Source: Pythium myriotylum
Lineage: Eukaryota > Oomycota > Peronosporomycetes > Pythiales > Pythiaceae
Length of the DNA: 64,000 bases
Reading direction: 5' to 3'
Assembly (NCBI GenBank): GCA_023091665.1
Contig: JALJCQ010000017.1
Span: 2,604,001-2,668,000, forward strand
Shown here: positions 10,771 through 22,231 of the stretch, piece after piece
Layout: the number at the start of each line of letters is the position of its first letter
Position numbering within the stretch: the stretch's first letter is position 1
Position numbers and translations under genes: made by a program
The notes under the pieces: model-generated
What the model was told of the DNA's origin: nothing
What the model saw: only the letters and a program-made list of their open reading frames with translations
The model's database searches: none

Positions 10771-12240
10771 TCACTCGGCGATTGCCTTCACCTTCTCGGG
10801 ATCCGCCCGAACACCGTCGACTCCGACGAAACACCCAAGCACTGGGATCTCTTCGGCACCGAAGATACACTTATCCAAGTTGGCATAAAGCTTATGCTCC
10901 TCGAGGCATTCGAGAACTTGGCGGAGGTGATCCTCATGGAGCGTATCCAAATCACGACCGGGCTCCGGCTTCGTGTGGACGTAGATGTCGTCGAAGTACG
11001 TCTGTGCGAACGCTCGCAGGGGACGGAACAAATGGGTCACCAAGCGATTGAACGTCGCTGGGGCGTTCGACAGCCCCTGTGGCATCACGAGCCACTCCCA
11101 GAGCATGCCGCTCGGCGTACTGACGGCAGTCTTGGGGATGTCCCCACGCTCCATGAGCACTTGGTAATAACCGTCGACCAAGTCGAGAGAACTGAATTTC
11201 TTCGCGCCGGACATCCGGTGGATGATCACATCCTTCCGAGGGATCGGAGTAGACGCGGGAATCGTCTGTGCGTTCAACTTGTTGTACGCGTGGACGATCC
11301 TCCACTTGCCATTTGGCTTGCGCACACAGAACGTTGGTGCGCTGTGCGGCGAGACGCTCTCGCGCACCAGGCCAGCCTTGGCTTTCTTGGCAAAGAATTC
11401 ATCAACGAAGTCCGATTGTTCGGCCGGCAGAGCCCACTGGCGAACCGTTGCATAGCTCGAGCCAGGCTTGAGCTTGATCTCGTGGCGAACGCCACGATCA
11501 GGGGGCAACCCCGCCGGCGGGTTCTTGCTGAGGCAAGTCTCCGCAAACCGCTTGACTAGCGGATAGAACCGATCCTTCGGATTCTTAAGGATGGCCGAAC
11601 CACGGCGCGCGTCAAACTTCTGACGAAACTCAACGAGGACATCCTCGTCAATCACCGTCGAGGTGTTGAGTTCAGCGAGGTCTCGCTCAGATCGGAGGAT
11701 CACAACCTCAGCGATCTCACCAGCCTTGAGCTCGCGGACGAAATCGTCCATAGGGAGTTCCTCCAAGCTAGTCAGCTCGGAGAACTCGGGCAACGGTGCC
11801 ATATCGACCGTGGACGGATCGATCGACGATCCCGTCATCACATCGACGATGTGCACGTCATACGACGCGTCCGAGAGCGGGAGTGGCTCAGGCCTGGGCT
11901 CGGTCATATCCGACGACCCTGAAAGCGGCTCGACCGCACGCGGACACGCGACAAGGGGACAAATTCCGGAAGCATCTTCCATGCTGGTACTCGGAGGAAG
12001 CGGAGACAACTCGACGCCCTCTTCAACGCCGTACTCCACGGCAGACGGCACGACCGTCTCCGGAACACCCGAGGTGTCCATGGCGTTCACTACGCCAATG
12101 AAGTAGGCACTTCCATCATCCTTGATGGGACTCATCAGCCGGCGGACGAAGGAGGGTTCATGACGCTCCTGAGCTCCGTTCCTGCCGGGAGACGTGCTCC
12201 CAATCGACTTGGTCCTCCAGGTTCGTGGCGCTCGAGCCAC
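10771..12240 (-). pseudogene. Gypsy pol: reverse transcriptase
   Basis: 489-codon frame with all central RT blocks: WALPAEQSDFVDEFF, the KPNGKWRIVHAYNKLN finger/palm block, FSSLDLVDGYYQV (first catalytic Asp), LSNAPATFNRLV, and the YFDD active site (QTYFDDIYVH). It ends at TGA (10771-10773) exactly where related elements have a conserved Trp followed by Pro (xEWPxP), so a TGG-to-TGA nonsense mutation is the simplest explanation. The first about 20 codons overlap the protease frame and look out of frame, which marks another frameshift near 12200. Confidence 0.9.
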
Positions 12241-12812
12241 GGCATTCCGAGGATGAGGTCAAACCTCTCATCCATGTCGAGCACTTTAAAGCGCTCGACT
12301 GAGTCGAAATCGACAAACGCAATGCGTAGATCGACCTCGATCTTCTTCGTCTCTGCGACGATGCCCGTCGCAAGACGCACCGAGACTCTTCCGAGATCTC
12401 GCTCACAAGCTTGAGCAAATAGAGAAGCATTCTCAGCAATACTTTGCTTGCGACCGTAATTGCGCGTCGCACCAGAGTCGATTAAGACTCTGAAGGGACG
12501 TGCAAATCCCTTCACTTGAGCAGTGACGACGATGAGCTCGCCACTGATGCGCAGCTCATCAACTGCTGAGAAGAGATCTTCTTCCGGGGGCACCCCGCCT
12601 TGCGATACTACCGAACTCGGCGTCGCGGAGCAAGGAGTGATCGCCCCAGTAGACTGCCCCGCGTCTACTGGGAACTCTCGTTTCCCTGCGACGTGGAAGC
12701 AGATCCACCTCGGTTTTCCGAGCGCCGCGGCCGACCACGGCGAGCACGACCACCGCCCCTCTTGCGCGGACAATTCCGCTGGAAGTGACCGAACTTCCCA
12801 CAAGTTGAACAC
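12135..12812 (-). pseudogene. Gypsy pol: aspartic protease
   Basis: The retroviral-type protease signature VLIDSGATRN and the later FDLILGMPWLERHEP block (the ILG flap partner) are visible. The first about 60 codons run over the zinc-knuckle region in a different frame and are not real protein. Relative to gag the protease lies in another frame. Natural -1/+1 frameshifting is possible in this family, but the additional breaks in gag suggest decay. Confidence 0.85.
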
Positions 12813-13799
12813 TTGATGTGAAGAGCCTTCACGTCGATCGCACGCAAGTCGACCGTGCTGAGATCGACTCCACTGAGGTCGATGACACTCAGGTCCATCG
12901 GTTCGATGACCGGTGGTGGGACCGGCGTGACCGGAGGCGGCGCAGCCGGACTCGCGGATAAACCGCGCGAGAGACGCTGGACGTAGTCCTCCCGCAGCGC
13001 GACGACGAACGCGTCTTCTAGGAGCATGGGCTCCTCGCGGAAAACCGCAGCCTTCTCAGGACCGGGATCCATCCCTTCCATGAACGTCGTCAGCATGACG
13101 TCTTCTGCGAGCGCATTCGCAGCCATGTTGGCCCGGAGTTGACGTAACTCCTGCACATACGTGTGCAGCTCGCGGCCACCTTGCCGACAAGCGAGAAACG
13201 CAGCTCGCTGGCGATGCGCCACATTTGGCGGTTGAAACATCGACTTCATCGCCTTGGCAAGCGTTGCCCAGTCGGAAAAACATCCGGGATGCGACGTCTC
13301 GCACGTGAGGGCCCAGATCTTCGCCCGGCCCGTCATGTTCGAGATCGCAAAGGCGATCTTCTGCCGTTCATCACGGAGCAGCCGGCTGCTGTGGCGAGCT
13401 CGATCACGCGTTGCCAGAAGGCAAGATTGTCGCTCTCTTCACCCGAATACGGGGACACCGTAACCTTCACGGCCTTCGGACGTTCCGGAGGTGCCGGCGA
13501 TGGCACACACGTAGCCGTCGGCGGCACCTGAGCTGGCTGAGTAGCCTGAGTCGCGGACACGCGGGACGTCACGACGTCGAGAAGATACTTCTCGAGAGCT
13601 GTCTCGTAGTCGCGAAAACGCGCGACATGGGCGAGGACTCGCCGGAGCCGCGTCGGAGCAGCTCGATGACACTTGCACGGCCATTGATGGCCTCCATCTT
13701 CTGGAGATAGGCCCACTGGGCCTCATCCAGGTACGGATGGTCTTGACGCGACAGCGTCGGATGGCTTGACGCCATCACAAAGTCGGAAGCTTCGGACAT
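12665..13799 (-). pseudogene. Gypsy gag with CCHC zinc knuckle, two frameshifts
   Basis: Gag is spread over three frames: 13569-13799 (start MSEASDFVMASS), 13333-13716, and 12665-13336. Continuity of protein sequence places single-base shifts near 13625-13660 and near 13375. The last part holds the retrotransposon gag core (MTGRAKIWALTCE ... WATLAKAMKSMFQP) and a CCHC nucleic-acid-binding knuckle (CSTCGKFGHFQRNC), then a basic tail. Gag would form the virus-like particle; this copy cannot make it in one piece. Confidence 0.85.
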
Positions 13800-13828
13800 A
13801 ACGATGTCGGCGTCGGATTGACGACAAG

Positions 13829-13836
13829 TGCTACCA
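13829..13836 (-). other. Primer-binding site
   Basis: TGGTAGCA on the coding strand, two bases inside the 5' LTR, fits pairing with the 3' end of an initiator tRNA-Met. Only eight bases were matched from general knowledge. Confidence 0.55.
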
Positions 13837-13838
13837 AG

Positions 13839-14141
13839 TGTAACGGTCCACGACCGTGCACAGCACCTGCGCTTGAGGAAGCGTGAGCAGCCGCTCCGAG
13901 TCGACCCCTGTCGACGAGCGCCAAGGACTTGGCAAAAGGCGAACTGATTGTATTCAGATTATTCCCCTGGGGAATAATCCCCCCTATACCTGATATCCCT
14001 GGTATCTAATACCCAGGGATATCCCCTACTGAATCTAATAAAAGAGAGTCACTACTTGGGGTAACTTTTCCCCTAAGTGGACCACACACATTATGTACCT
14101 ACACAACCTAACCTACTTGTGTAACCTTGTACCCCGTTACA
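13839..14141 (-). repeat. 5' LTR of the Gypsy element
   Basis: 303 bp, nearly identical to 7025-7327 (A instead of G near 14090). It is followed directly by the AACGG target duplication at 14142-14146. Orientation follows from the adjoining primer-binding site and gag. Confidence 0.95.
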
Positions 14142-14146
14142 AACGG

Positions 14147-15647
14147 GAACCCAAAATGTTTTGAAGCCCGCAATAAATTGACATACAATGATGCCACGAT
14201 CGAGTCAAAATGGTTTGGGTTCAAGAACTTTTCCTAATTCTGAAAGATGTTTTTTTCGTTTCTAGGTTGCATCGATCTATATTGGCCAAAAGCTGATCAC
14301 GAAACCTGCTCATTGCCCTGAACATGATCCGGAACCGTATTTGCACACACGTCATCTGATCCGGGTCTTTATGTACCAAGGTTCTTGAAGCAGGGCAGAG
14401 AGTTTGGGAGGTCAGAGGCGAAATCGGTGCGATAGCGCAAAGTCGAGTGGTCATAACGCAACCGTCCTCTTCTTTGATGGCAGATCAAAGGGTCAAAGGG
14501 TAAGCCAGATCCTGGCGTGGCAGGAGCGGTGCTCATTGCGATGTCATGCTACAGGCACAAGTAAGGCGCCGAGCTCGCCCACCTACCAAAAAGAGAAGGA
14601 AGGTTATGAAGGAGACAACGTGATCAGGTGTCGCTACCAGCAGCCGCAACTGGTGTTGGTGTGCCAAGGGCTTAGGATTCATTGCTTTCGTGGCTTATCG
14701 AGGGTCAGCCTACCAAATTACTCGCCAAGAATGACACCTTCGTCGATATGCTGCGTTGCTACAACAGCCAGTCGCTCGGTAGCCTAATAGGTCGCGAGCA
14801 TGATATCCTTACTGAGAGCATGTCCATCGCCACAGCGACTGGAGTATGGGTTCGGTGCACAGTAGATGCCCAAGCTGAGGGTTTTGATCAGTCTCCTGGT
14901 GACAGGGTGAAGAACATTCACACTTCCCCAAGAGCAGTGTGAGAGGCATTGTGATGTTGTCGTGGTTGAAGTTGGTGCGAAGGTGCTTGGCCATGGCGCA
15001 GGCAGATATCGTGTCTTCATCTGGTGGAAAGAGCGGGGAAGAAAGACTGATGAGTGAAGGCGCATACGGCAGGTAGTGCTCCGAACCGCTATTGAGGGAG
15101 GTTCTGTACGGGCGTTTTTCTTCTTCGCAGCCACTATAGTCCATAATTCCATATGGTGTGCACAACACTCTTTTCATGAGTGGTCCATTCCTATTGCCCA
15201 TGCATTTCCATAATGAAATGAATAAAACCGAGGTTTTAACCCTAAACCTAGCAACTGAAGGGGCGAAAAATAACGACTCGATCCAAAACGACGAGAACCG
15301 AGCCAAAGTTAATCCTTGTTCGACGGCAAGCGGCGAGAATGGAGCGATCTGGTGGCGGCAGCAACAGCGGTCAAGATAGAGATCGTCAGGGTGCCAGCAG
15401 CGACGATCAAAACGCCAAGACAGACGGCGCAAGTGGTGAGGACGAGCAAGTCGTGCTCGTCCCAATCAAGCTCCTTTAAACGACGCAGCCCGCGATTTGG
15501 CGCGCTGGAGGTGGTGATGGGAACTGGTCGTGAAGCACAGACAGTTGGTACGTATCACGACGTTGATGATGTAAAGGCGCTAATCTAATCGCGAACATGC
15601 GCTATGTTTTAGCGACATTAGCACATGTTCAGTCTGGTTGTTCAGCC
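14147..15647. other. Unassigned stretch between mobile elements
   Basis: Several open frames of 60-220 codons occur on both strands, the largest on minus at 14809-15465. None shows a recognisable domain and they overlap one another. The stretch is probably the 5' part of the MULE element or other decayed repeat. No confident feature. Confidence 0.35.
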
Positions 15648-17174
15648 ATGCCCGCGACTCGGCGTAGCCCCCGCCTGAGCAATCAAGCATCATCTGAGCC
15701 GATATTCGACAGATTGCTCGCCAGGAGGCAGTCGTCCGTGCGCCGGTGACGATGTCGACGGCTCCGATGTTGACGGCGATGACGAGGAGCTGGATGAGGA
15801 AGCGTATGACTACGATGACGAAGACGCATCCGAATATGGTGGCTCGTACTGGTCACTTTCGTCACGCGTGGCCAGCCAACCTCGGGTCCATAACTCCTCC
15901 AGATCTAACACACGTCTCGTGTAGATCTCTGCCCAGCGTGCTGTTTCCCAACGTCCATAGCGCCCGAACGACAGTTGGGGATCATAGATCCAGTACCCTC
16001 AAGAATACTCGGCATGTGATTGTCGTGAAGAATACACTTAGTGCGCAGGAGTGAAACTCTCACATCGCGAGGTTGAAATGGCAAAGTTACCTCTTCCTGA
16101 ATCCCTAGGCACTTCAGCGCAACTGCATTGGCACGCACGGTTGGCCGAAAGAAATCTCGAGGTAGTGGTCAGCGCCCAAGACGATTCGTGAGGGCATCAA
16201 TCGCCCATACTCACTTTGTGTCCAGTATGTCAAGAAAGACGTGTGTGGGGTGCTCTTGGCTCAGTGCACATGTGATTGGCGCAATCATTGTCTGGATGCC
16301 TAGACCTATGCATCATTCCCTTTGACGCGAACCGATGTTGAAGAAGAAAACGTTGCTCGCGCGCAAGAGATGATCAAGATGGGAGTCTCGCGTACTAAGG
16401 TTTACGACATACTTTCGGACAAGAAGGAAAATGTGTATAAGGCAAACGTCGACAACATCACCTCCAAGAACCGCGAGCGTACAGCTAATGTTGACGGCGA
16501 CGCAGCCACGGCACGAGTCCTAACTGAGTACGTGTAGCCGAATGGAGACGGCACTGTGTCTGTTGACGAAACCGAGAAGGGTGGGTCGGGAGTAATTTCT
16601 GTCACCGACAAGCACATACGGGAAATGACTGAGAGGTTCGGAGAACTGCTCCCTGTCGACTATACCCACAAGCCAAATCGGTAAGTACATGACTGCGCCA
16701 TGGCTATCCAAGACTGAGCGTAACACGGATTGGCATATGGAGAGGGCAATTGATCACTACTTCAGGGCGAATGATAATCGCTACACACCCGTGCGCGTCA
16801 TTACGGTCGATAAAGACCTCAACGAAACCCGAGTGTTGAAAGCCCGTTTCCCGCACGCGCGAATCCTGATTTGCCTTTTCCATGTGCTCAAGTATCTCGC
16901 AACCATTGCACACAAGCCAACCTTCGAGCAAAGTGTCTATTGGTGGCCAGTCGAGTACAGCAACAGCGTAGAGAAAGCGTATAATTGTGAGACGATGGTT
17001 GATCTCATCGTCAGCTCTAGAGCTCTTGACCTAGATTTTACCTCGAAGCAATTGCCATCTTGGCCAGAGTTTCGGGCTTTTGCGACCCATCCACCTCAAA
17101 CCCTCTCCCAAGAGACAAGTAGTTATGGTGGCGCGACCACACCGAGCGACACAAGCGATGAGGAAGATGATTGA
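15648..17174 (+). pseudogene. MULE (Mutator-like) transposase pseudogene
   Basis: The best-preserved part starts at 16322 (TRTDVEEENVARAQEM ... VYDILSDKKENVYKANVDNI). It reads through a TAG at 16535 into the MULE catalytic block (ISVTDKHIREMTERFGELLPVDYTH, first catalytic Asp), hits TAA at 16681-16683, then continues in another frame from 16689 with WHMERAIDHYFRAN and VITVDKDLNETRVLKARFP, the second Asp region, and LICLFHVLKYL. Sequence from 15648 to 16320 contains short acidic and basic blocks that may be the N-terminus in several frames. Compared with typical MULE transposases the C-terminal SWIM zinc finger is absent. It is inactive through at least two stops and one frameshift. Confidence 0.75.
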
Positions 17175-17303
17175 GTTAATTTTGAAGAGATGAATACGTA
17201 TAGAAGAGTTAGATTTTGCTGGTTGATGCTTATTGATGCATCTGACGCGTACGAAGGACAGTAAGTGTTTGGCCTCATTTACGTTATTTTAGAATTGGGT
17301 AGA

Positions 17304-17415
17304 GGGACTTCGCCCACCAAGCAACCTCGCGGCAGCGTGGCGCTCTCTAGTATAATACAACATGTATACTAGAGAGCACCACTGCTTCGCCTGGCTGCTA
17401 ACTGGTCGAAGCCCC
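17304..17415. repeat. Long imperfect hairpin with perfect 13-bp core
   Basis: Two arms of about 50 bp fold back on each other. The core GCTCTCTAGTATA at 17342-17354 pairs perfectly with 17365-17377 across a 10-base loop. The outer arms begin GGGACTTCGCCC and end in the complement of GGGGCTTCGACC, with scattered mismatches. Two direct copies of CCATTGTCCACTTCTGCA follow at 17414 and 17438. It could be a foldback/MITE-type element or a transposon end. Confidence 0.75.
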
Positions 17416-17593
17416 ATTGTCCACTTCTGCATATTATCCATTGTCCACTTCTGCAAATTTTCCGATGGGAACGCCGTTCGTGGAATTCAGTTTATACCGG
17501 TACAAAACAATTCGTAGAATCTCATTTATATGCAGCAAAATTTAACTTCATTTATGCGCAGCAAAATGGTCCATGTTCTTTTTTCCATTCTAC

Positions 17594-18164
17594 GGATAAT
17601 TATTGGGGAATTCTCATTTTTGAAATAATAGCAAAACGGAGCCGTCCGATTCCTCATTGAGCAACCAGTTGAAACCTGGAGAGTCGGGCTTTCCATGTAC
17701 CATTGATACTTTTTGTACCATGTATGCTTTCCATACCCTAGAAGCAAACCAAAGCCAGTAAACCCGTTTGACGGTATGCACAACGCTTACCCAACTCAAC
17801 TCTGCTCGTTCCACCACCGACGTCTCAGCCACCACTATCGCAGCCGTCGGGCGACGATGGGACTGTCATAGACAGCGCGACAGAGCAGGAAACGCCTCCT
17901 CCAACACCAGTTCGTCGTTCTCAGCGTGCAGCGCGAGGTGCGACTCGCAAGCTTTCACGTCGCGCTTAGTTGTGTACTCACAGTGTACATGGTAAGTGTT
18001 GGCTACACGGTATGAAAGGTTAACAGCTGGCTGGCGGTTATAAAAGGTCTACTAGTTACGGGTTGTGTGTTGGTCAAATGTTCTGTGTCGCCATGAGGGT
18101 GATCGGTCGGCTCCGTTTTGCTATTATAATACGGCCGTAAAATAAGAATTCCCCATAATTATTC
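17594..18164. mobile_element. Non-coding TIR element (MITE-like)
   Basis: The left end (17594-17643, GGATAATTATTGGGGAATTC ... GCAAAACGGAGCC) is the inverted complement of the right end (18109-18164, GGCTCCGTTTTGCTATTA ... GAATTCCCCATAATTATTC). The arms are about 50 bp, with a short insertion in the right arm. The 465 bp between them have no coding frame that can be assigned. No clear target-site duplication was seen, so superfamily is undetermined. Confidence 0.7.
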
Positions 18165-18316
18165 AGTCATACCAAAAATGTTGAGGAATTAAAAGTTGTT
18201 TTGGAGAATGGCAACAACCTTCATTCGGCTCATCCTGAGACCAGCGATTTCATTTGACTCTCGTTCGACGAGCTCAACTCGTATAGTTTCAGCGTCGTCG
18301 ATGAGTCTGATCGGAT

Positions 18317-18830
18317 TTAGCACGAGTCATCGGTGCAGACAAGTACATGTTCATTCTGGAACGAACACGAGATAGAGCAACGTATGCCAACGCGGGTCGA
18401 CTTTACGCAGCTACGATTGAAGACGGTAGTATCACAGGTCTGGCCTTGAATTTTGTGTATAGTGGTTGCAAATCCAAGTCGAATCGGCAGGGCAGTTCTC
18501 GTCAGTTTGAACTGATCATCTCGTTCCGAGTTCAATGCAGCCGTCCTGCTAGTAACTGGAACGACTCCACGTACGTTGGGGACAAAGGAAGGTCCCTTGC
18601 AGTTTGGAACTTGGACTAGTACGATAGGGTAGTGATTTGGAGTTTGGTTATCCGGTAAAATGTCGTGCACGTAACCTCTCGATCCATTGCACAGACCTCC
18701 ACTTGACGGACACAAACACGTGCAAATCCACAGTTGTTCTTCACGTCCGGTGAATCATCCTTTGTGAAAGAACAATCGTTCCTAACAATACAATGTGTTA
18801 GACGTCTTCCTCTTTTTGACTCTATCACTG
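18317..18830 (-). pseudogene. Pif1/Helitron-type helicase C-terminal fragment
   Basis: The minus strand encodes NGSRGYVHDIL ... IVLVQVPNCKGPSFVP, then FKLTRTALPIRLGFATTIHKIQGQT, which matches the C-terminal helicase motifs (LPL..AFAMTIHKSQGQT) of Pif1-like helicases found in Helitron-like elements and oomycete Pif1 repeats. Frames at 18616-18828 may hold more upstream sequence. There is no Walker A motif, no Rep domain and no start, so this is a remnant. GGGGCTTCGCCC near 19058 resembles the hairpin end at 17304 and could mark an element border, which is speculative. Confidence 0.7.
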
Positions 18831-19309
18831 TACTCCACCGTGATCTGACAAAGCAGTTTCAAGAAATTACCAAAAGCTCTCATGTCTCCCGGATCGCAGG
18901 AACTTTGACCCCTGTCGCTTTGACATCTGTGTCTTTTCTTCGAGACACTTTTGGTAAGGTTCAATGCGCACCTTCACTAGGGCCCTTAAAACCGGTGAGT
19001 TTGCTGAGGAACAACCCACGGTTACTCGTGGTTACACGCCGGTTTGATTATAAACCAAGGGGCTTCGCCCAAAAATAGTGCGAACGGATATGATCGGTAT
19101 ATGAGCCGTCAATGTTCTGTATGCATTCGGTAGACCCGCCAAGTTTGAACTAAAAGCCTTCTTTCCATACAGCATTGTTTAGTACGCATAGCTTCAACCG
19201 GATCAGCCCCCCATACCCCGCAGCAAAGTCGAATAGCCACTTCGAAATTTGCAACCGAATAGCCCTCAGCTCGGCCAGCTTCCCCGCTTTGGTGCATCTT
19301 TCGTGATTC

Positions 19310-19601
19310 TCTAGAGTCACAAATGGCGTCGGTATGTACGTATTGGCTCCTCAATCCACAAAAGCAGTATTTATAACCCGATCAGCCGATCCTTCTCCGA
19401 GGGCCTTCCTTCCCCGTCAACACAGGAGATCAATAGGTGATATCCTACTTCCACCGTCGCCTTTCTACGCTGAGGCAGCCACGATGACAGATGTGTTTCA
19501 AGCATTCGTCAGGAGTCGCGCCTCAGCCAGCTTACGAGCCCACGTGTCGACGGCTTTGGTTACGTCCTCCCAACTTGGGGCAGACACACCTTACACCTAC
19601 A
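19310..19601 (+). repeat. Diverged remnant of the GH7 3'-flank
   Basis: This region aligns with sequence downstream of the array GH7 genes (about 24055-24410). Matching blocks are GAGTCACAAATGGCG, CACAAAAGCAG, GAGTCGCGC-TCAGCCAGC and CCTCCCAACTTGG followed by CAGACACA. It then passes directly into the start of the first full unit. It is therefore the right end of an older unit that has lost its GH5 gene. Confidence 0.7.
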
Positions 19602-22124
19602 TCGTCGTCTGCGGTTCACATCGATCTTGAAACATCGCGCATCCTATTGCATGGGGAGCTGGAGCTGGAGCTGGAGCTGGAGCTGCCCACTCTACAGCTG
19701 ATCGCGCTCCGGATTTGTCGATGCCCAGCACGCTCGCACGGGTCGTGCGCATCAGAACAACACGGAGCATCAAGGATCAAGACGCTGTCGAATCGCGTGA
19801 ATGCTGAGGTGGATTGTCCGCAATGCCTCCTACCCTCTTGAAGACAGTGTATTACTCCGTGCCATGTCATGACAATCACTAAATCCAATCAGAAGCCACT
19901 TCAACATCACGCCATCAAATCCTCCTGTCTTCGATGGCGCGTCGTTGTCCGCATCGTTGTGCCAAGAAACTCAGTTTCCAGGCTTTGGCTTTGTTTTAGC
20001 AGTGCGAAGGTTCTGAACAAGTTGGGAACAAGAAGATTTAGTCGAGGAATCGATTAGGAGTCGAATCTCTGAGGCTTTAGCAACGCGTGGGAAGGAATCT
20101 TCTTCCCTTTGGATGTGTAACTGCGAGCAGTGATACAGTATGCGAGGACGCGTCACCCTCGCACGAGAAGTCTCGCGCCTTGATCCACACAACCACACAG
20201 AGACGAAAACACAAGGCACCGAACTACACACAGTGGGACATGCAGTTGTTGATGGGGAGCACCCAGTCCAACGCTTGGTGACGCGTCTCATCAGCGAGCC
20301 GTGCGAAGAGAAGAGACGGACGCTCGACCGCTACGAGGGCTTCGTCTTAGCCAAGCCAGATAATGCAACAATTACTCTACTGCACCGATCCACTCGCATG
20401 TGTTCAGTACTACACAGACTTCGCTCTCCAAGCAGAACAGAAAGACCAGTCCTCGGTTGTGCGTGTGCTTCGTCTGCTGTCGACGAAGGGATCTCGAAAT
20501 TTTTCCCGAGATTGCTTCGCGAGATCGGAAGAAGAGGTGGTGTGAGCAGAAGCCACCGTAGTGTCAAAGTCAGTGCTTCTGCATCAATCTGTCATGCGTG
20601 TATCCCGACCGAACTCCAATGGATGAACTAGAATCGTACTCGCTTGGTCCATCCCCGCGGCGCGTCACGCTTCCCATCACGCTGGAATCGGCGTCAAACC
20701 CAAACGAAGACTGTTATGGTCGAAGACCTGGGCGGTTTCTCTACGCGCATGCATCCAGACCACCATCCAGTACGCGATCTCGTTCATCGCGACCCAGAAA
20801 TTCTTCACCATCCAGACAATCAACCTAGGCCAGCTCAGCTTCTATGAAAGAGAACGAAAAGATAAATGTATATTATCGAGTGCGATTTCGGCATTCCTCC
20901 ACCGGATTCGTTGTTCGCAAGTCATCGCCCGAATCATCTAGCGCTCAGAATCACTGCCTACTGACTCGCTCGCTCAAACTGCGCTCAACAAGTACGACTT
21001 CGATAGTATAGGCACCCAAGCACAGTGTAGCTCAATGCGATCTGTTGGAAGGAATCCGAGTGTATGTTTTTGAATGCGATCTGCTGGAAAGAATGGATGC
21101 AAATCGGCGTTGCATATGAAGTTGCGGTTCAAAAATTTGACCCCAGACGGCTCCACCATGATTTCAGCTCTGAGACGTTGAGAGGAACACCCACACGCGT
21201 ACTAGAGAGGATTTGCGATTGCTCCAGTGGCATCGAGCAAAATGCTCGAATGCTCTCAAGCACAGTCTGAGTCGATGTAGGATGGGGATTCGTATCTTTT
21301 TGTACTTGAAGCACCAGTCATCGGATTCCAGTTGGTCAGACAAAAGAGAGAGGCGAGAGGTCGAAGGAACACTAGTCGTTCCAGTAACAGAGAGTTAATC
21401 GTCTCAATGGCGCCAGACAACCTCCCTCCCCACTTAGTCGCCGCATCACACTGGATCACAGTCGGACAACCGGCATCTAGTTCTAGGTCACATACACGTC
21501 CGACGAAGCTCGCCTCGCACTATTGGTCGCTCCCGATGTCCCTCCACTCCACTGTGCTTACAGCCAGATACCCCTCAAGCCAGCCTGGTACCAGAAGAAG
21601 GTGGAGACATTTTATGGATGGCCCTCGTAGCCTAGTCTCGACGCCTCGCAAGGTCCGTCCATATAGTATGCGTCCGTCCTTGATCGCGCTCGCCATCGAA
21701 GAGCAGCCGGAAGATGTGAAGATGTGAGGATCCATTGCCGGCTCGCGTGATGATCTATGATCTCCCATCCCAGCCTCGCGGCACGGCGAAATTTTGGCTT
21801 GCACTCTGACTGAGCTCTGTTCAAGTCGTACGAACTTGTTTGTCCTAGTCTGGCACAAGCGAGGACATTGGCTCACAAGAACGACAGGAATCGTATCCGT
21901 ACGTTGCGGCACGGACAGAGTACGCCAAATCGGTGATTGATCCACGTCCCGGTGCTGGACAGGCCAGTCTGCCCATCTCCTTTGCTACGATGATGGCTGG
22001 AGCAGCCGACTTCAAGAATACGTCCCTGAATGAAGTCTAAGCACAGCTCAGACTGCCATCCGTGGAGGGACCCAGAAGACGCTGGAAGGCAAGTGAGGTC
22101 GTCGCCATGAACTCGCCCCACGAG

Positions 22125-22145
22125 TCTCATTCTCCAACTTCCCTC
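22125..22145 (+). promoter_or_regulatory. Oomycete initiator of GH7 copy 1
   Basis: CTCATTCTCCAACTTCCCTC, about 90-105 nt before the ATG, matches the oomycete initiator TCATTYYNCAWTTT with a CT-rich flank. The same sequence stands before copies 2 and 3. Confidence 0.6.
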
Positions 22146-22231
22146 GTCGAGAACCAGCCTCCCACCACACCCAGCGACAAGCTTTTGAGCCTCAGAGCAA
22201 GCCCAAGCCCAAGCCCAAGCAAAAGCTCACC

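Larger units (their letters stand above)
7025..14141 (-). mobile_element. Ty3/Gypsy LTR retrotransposon with chromodomain, full length but broken
   Basis: A complete element of 7117 bp is bounded by 303-bp LTRs that begin TGTAAC and end GTTACA. It is flanked by the 5-bp target duplication AACGG (7020-7024 and 14142-14146). The coding strand is minus. A primer-binding-site-like TGGTAGCA lies at 13829-13836, two bases inside the 5' LTR, and a polypurine tract lies at 7328-7341 next to the 3' LTR. Domain order is gag with zinc knuckle, protease, reverse transcriptase, RNase H, integrase, chromodomain, which is the Gypsy/chromovirus order. Several frameshifts, one nonsense codon and one short deletion interrupt the polyprotein, so this copy should not be autonomous, although the LTRs differ at only one position that could be seen. 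Confidence 0.95.

Noticed and set aside
10894..11559. Plus-strand frames across the Gypsy reverse transcriptase
   Set aside because: Complement of the RT gene; the minus-strand protein has all RT motifs.
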